From Firmicutes bacterium UBA993 (GTDB taxonomy: Bacteria; Bacillota; Dethiobacteria; DTU022), in assembly GCA_002292015.1 (NCBI GenBank), contig DBBD01000130.1, positions 33,286 to 40,212 on the forward strand: 6,927 nt of DNA, read 5' to 3'. Positions 5,558 to 6,927 of the stretch are shown in pieces. The stretch's first letter is position 1. Every line of letters begins with the position of its first letter. The notes beneath the pieces are model-generated. The model had not been told where the DNA came from and searched no databases. It saw nothing but the letters and a program-made list of their open reading frames with translations. The position numbers were made by a program, and so were the translations under genes.

Positions 5558-6927
5558 CTATACCCGACCGGGATCCGTTAACGCTTTCAGCAGCTTCCAG
5601 CGCAGCGGTGCCTCCCGGCCGCCCCAACCACTGAACACTACGGCGCCTTCGTGAACAACAGTTTTTTCTACTTTTCCGTTTACCTCAATCCTGGTGACAC
5701 AGTTTACCTCTTCTTCCCCCAGCCGGACAACGATCCGCCACTCCCCGCCGCTAAGCGGGGCATACCACCCGCAGTAGCCTTCCGCGTTCCTGGCAAAACC
5801 CAGAAGCGGTGAGGAGAGCTCGTACTCCTTGAGTGTCAGGCGGGGGGACAGCTCCAGGCCGCCCGGTGTAAATTCCGTCCCTAGCAGTTTGACAGCCGAA
5901 TAGAGAGGCCAGGCATGGGGATGCATATTCAGCACCGGAAAATCAACCCAGTTCATCCCCTTGTACTTAAACCCGATATCCGTGCTTTCCTTACCGGGCA
6001 GGTAGCTTTCGTCAAACTGGGTTTGCCCGGGGTACTTAGAGAGCGCTGAATTATAGCAATCCGGTCCACTCCAGATCCCGTACCACACGTCGGGATACTC
6101 TTCGGCATGCCGGCAGAGGGAGTTTTTGCACCATTCATCCCAGGCTGCGTCACCGTCTAAGAGGGCCAGTGCCCAGATCAGGGTTCCGTTAATGGATGGC
6201 CAGACGCCGCCGTTGGTGAGGACACCCGCTTGCACGCCCCCTTCTTTTTCCATCCGCGCCAAACCCTTGCTGTAGAGCATGGCCCCGATGCGGGAGGGCT
6301 TTCTCAGCAGGTCCTCGATGTTCTTCAACAGGGTTTCGGCCATAACGCCTGAGGCAGCGCCTCCGATGATTGCCCACGGCTGCGGCTCCAGCCACAACTC
6401 TTCGTCGCCCAGCCAGCCCAGTTCGCTCCCCAGCCAGGCCCGCTGAAACCAGGACCCGTTGAAGCAGGCCCGCACCGCTTCCCGCTGGCCGGCAGCCATT
6501 TCAGTAACCCGGTGCGACTGCTCCGGATCGCCGGTATATTCCAGCATCCGCGCGTAAAGGTCGAGCACGTAGGATGCCATGGCGGCATTTAAAACTGTTT
6601 CCGCTTGCTCCCGGATCAGCGGGTGCCGGGCTGGTTCCGCATGACCGATGACCACGCTGTCATTCCAGTCACCGTTGGAGAGGCGCAGCAATCCGTGTTC
6701 GCCGCACCCGATGGTTTCCACCAGGTGACGATAGCAGCGGTCCAGGATTTGTCCCACACGCTCTTTTTCCGGCCGCACCCCCCCGGCAGGGTAAGCGGAT
6801 ATCTCTTCCCGTAGAAAGTCCCGATCACGGGTTGCCAACACATATTCAGATGCAAGCAACAGCAACCACAGGGCTGTGTCGCTGGGTTTAAAAGAAACCG
6901 GCATGATCATCCCGTGGCCCACTATGC
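5558..6927 (-). CDS. GH94-like glycoside phosphorylase/hydrolase, C-terminal part (5' end outside the window)
   Basis: At least 454 residues of a large carbohydrate-active enzyme with an (alpha/alpha)6-barrel. The frame is open to the window edge; the GTG at 6922 is only the first start codon inside the window and has no ribosome binding site. The barrel shows DTALWLLLLASEYVLATRD (15-33), the pattern before the active site in GH94-type proteins. GDWND follows (84-88); DWND contains the general acid in GH94 phosphorylases. Further landmarks are EPQPWAII (179-186), NGGVWPSINGTLIWALA (237-253) and an unusual WYGIWSGPDCYNS (280-292). From about 350 a beta-rich C-terminal domain follows. Cellobiose phosphorylases have NGG followed by a YTHA-type motif, which differs here, so the substrate may be different and hydrolysis is possible. 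It is upstream of, and probably co-transcribed with, the methyltransferase and corrinoid genes. The exact GH family is moderately sure. Confidence 0.75.
   Translation of the reverse strand, partial: IVGHGMIMPVSFKPSDTALWLLLLASEYVLATRDRDFLREEISAYPAGGVRPEKERVGQILDRCYRHLVETIGCGEHGLLRLSNGDWNDSVVIGHAEPARHPLIREQAETVLNAAMASYVLDLYARMLEYTGDPEQSHRVTEMAAGQREAVRACFNGSWFQRAWLGSELGWLGDEELWLEPQPWAIIGGAASGVMAETLLKNIEDLLRKPSRIGAMLYSKGLARMEKEGGVQAGVLTNGGVWPSINGTLIWALALLDGDAAWDEWCKNSLCRHAEEYPDVWYGIWSGPDCYNSALSKYPGQTQFDESYLPGKESTDIGFKYKGMNWVDFPVLNMHPHAWPLYSAVKLLGTEFTPGGLELSPRLTLKEYELSSPLLGFARNAEGYCGWYAPLSGGEWRIVVRLGEEEVNCVTRIEVNGKVEKTVVHEGAVVFSGWGGREAPLRWKLLKALTDPGRV

Noticed and set aside
1..6927. Search by eye for CRISPR arrays, insertion-sequence transposases, long direct repeats and riboswitches
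   Set aside because: No regularly spaced repeats, transposase motifs or known riboswitch cores were found on either strand. No gene-free stretch exceeds 300 bases other than the pseudogene block.

Overview
The window most resembles the chromosome of an anaerobic Gram-positive bacterium, probably a Clostridia-type or Peptococcaceae-like Firmicute. The evidence is strong purine-rich ribosome binding sites, a sigma-A type tRNA promoter, a tRNA with an encoded CCA, and a corrinoid-dependent methyl-transfer gene pair typical of anaerobes. The genus cannot be read from the sequence.

Layout, left to right. (1) 1-743, + strand: a complete gamma-class carbonic anhydrase-like hexapeptide protein (37-543), then a stand-alone tRNA-Thr(CGT) at 641-716 with its own promoter (598-626) and a rho-independent terminator (717-743). 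(2) 855-2674, - strand: a cytosolic von Willebrand factor A domain protein with an intact MIDAS metal site, preceded 53 bp upstream by a retropepsin-like aspartic protease domain protein whose 5' end looks damaged or frameshifted. (3) 2861 to about 3700, + strand: a block of broken genes. It holds the 5' part of a YccF-family membrane protein, the middle and 3' part of a different small membrane protein, and an internal piece of a DUF2804 protein, run together with missing ends. (4) 3716-6927, - strand, transcribed toward the broken genes: an apparent operon of a GH94-like glycoside phosphorylase/hydrolase (5' end outside the window), a uroporphyrinogen-decarboxylase-family methyltransferase and an MtaC/MtbC-like corrinoid protein, with gaps of 31 and 56 bp and a clear ribosome binding site before each of the last two genes.

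How the genes could work together. The methyltransferase and corrinoid protein form a recognisable two-component module, in which the UroD-fold enzyme moves a methyl group to or from the cobalt of the corrinoid protein. The adjoining GH94-like enzyme suggests, by context only, that the methyl donor could be a methylated sugar or methoxylated glycoside. This is the best candidate for an undescribed system here. The VWA and protease genes may form a second functional pair of unknown role. The graveyard between the two minus-strand blocks suggests repeated deletions at this locus.
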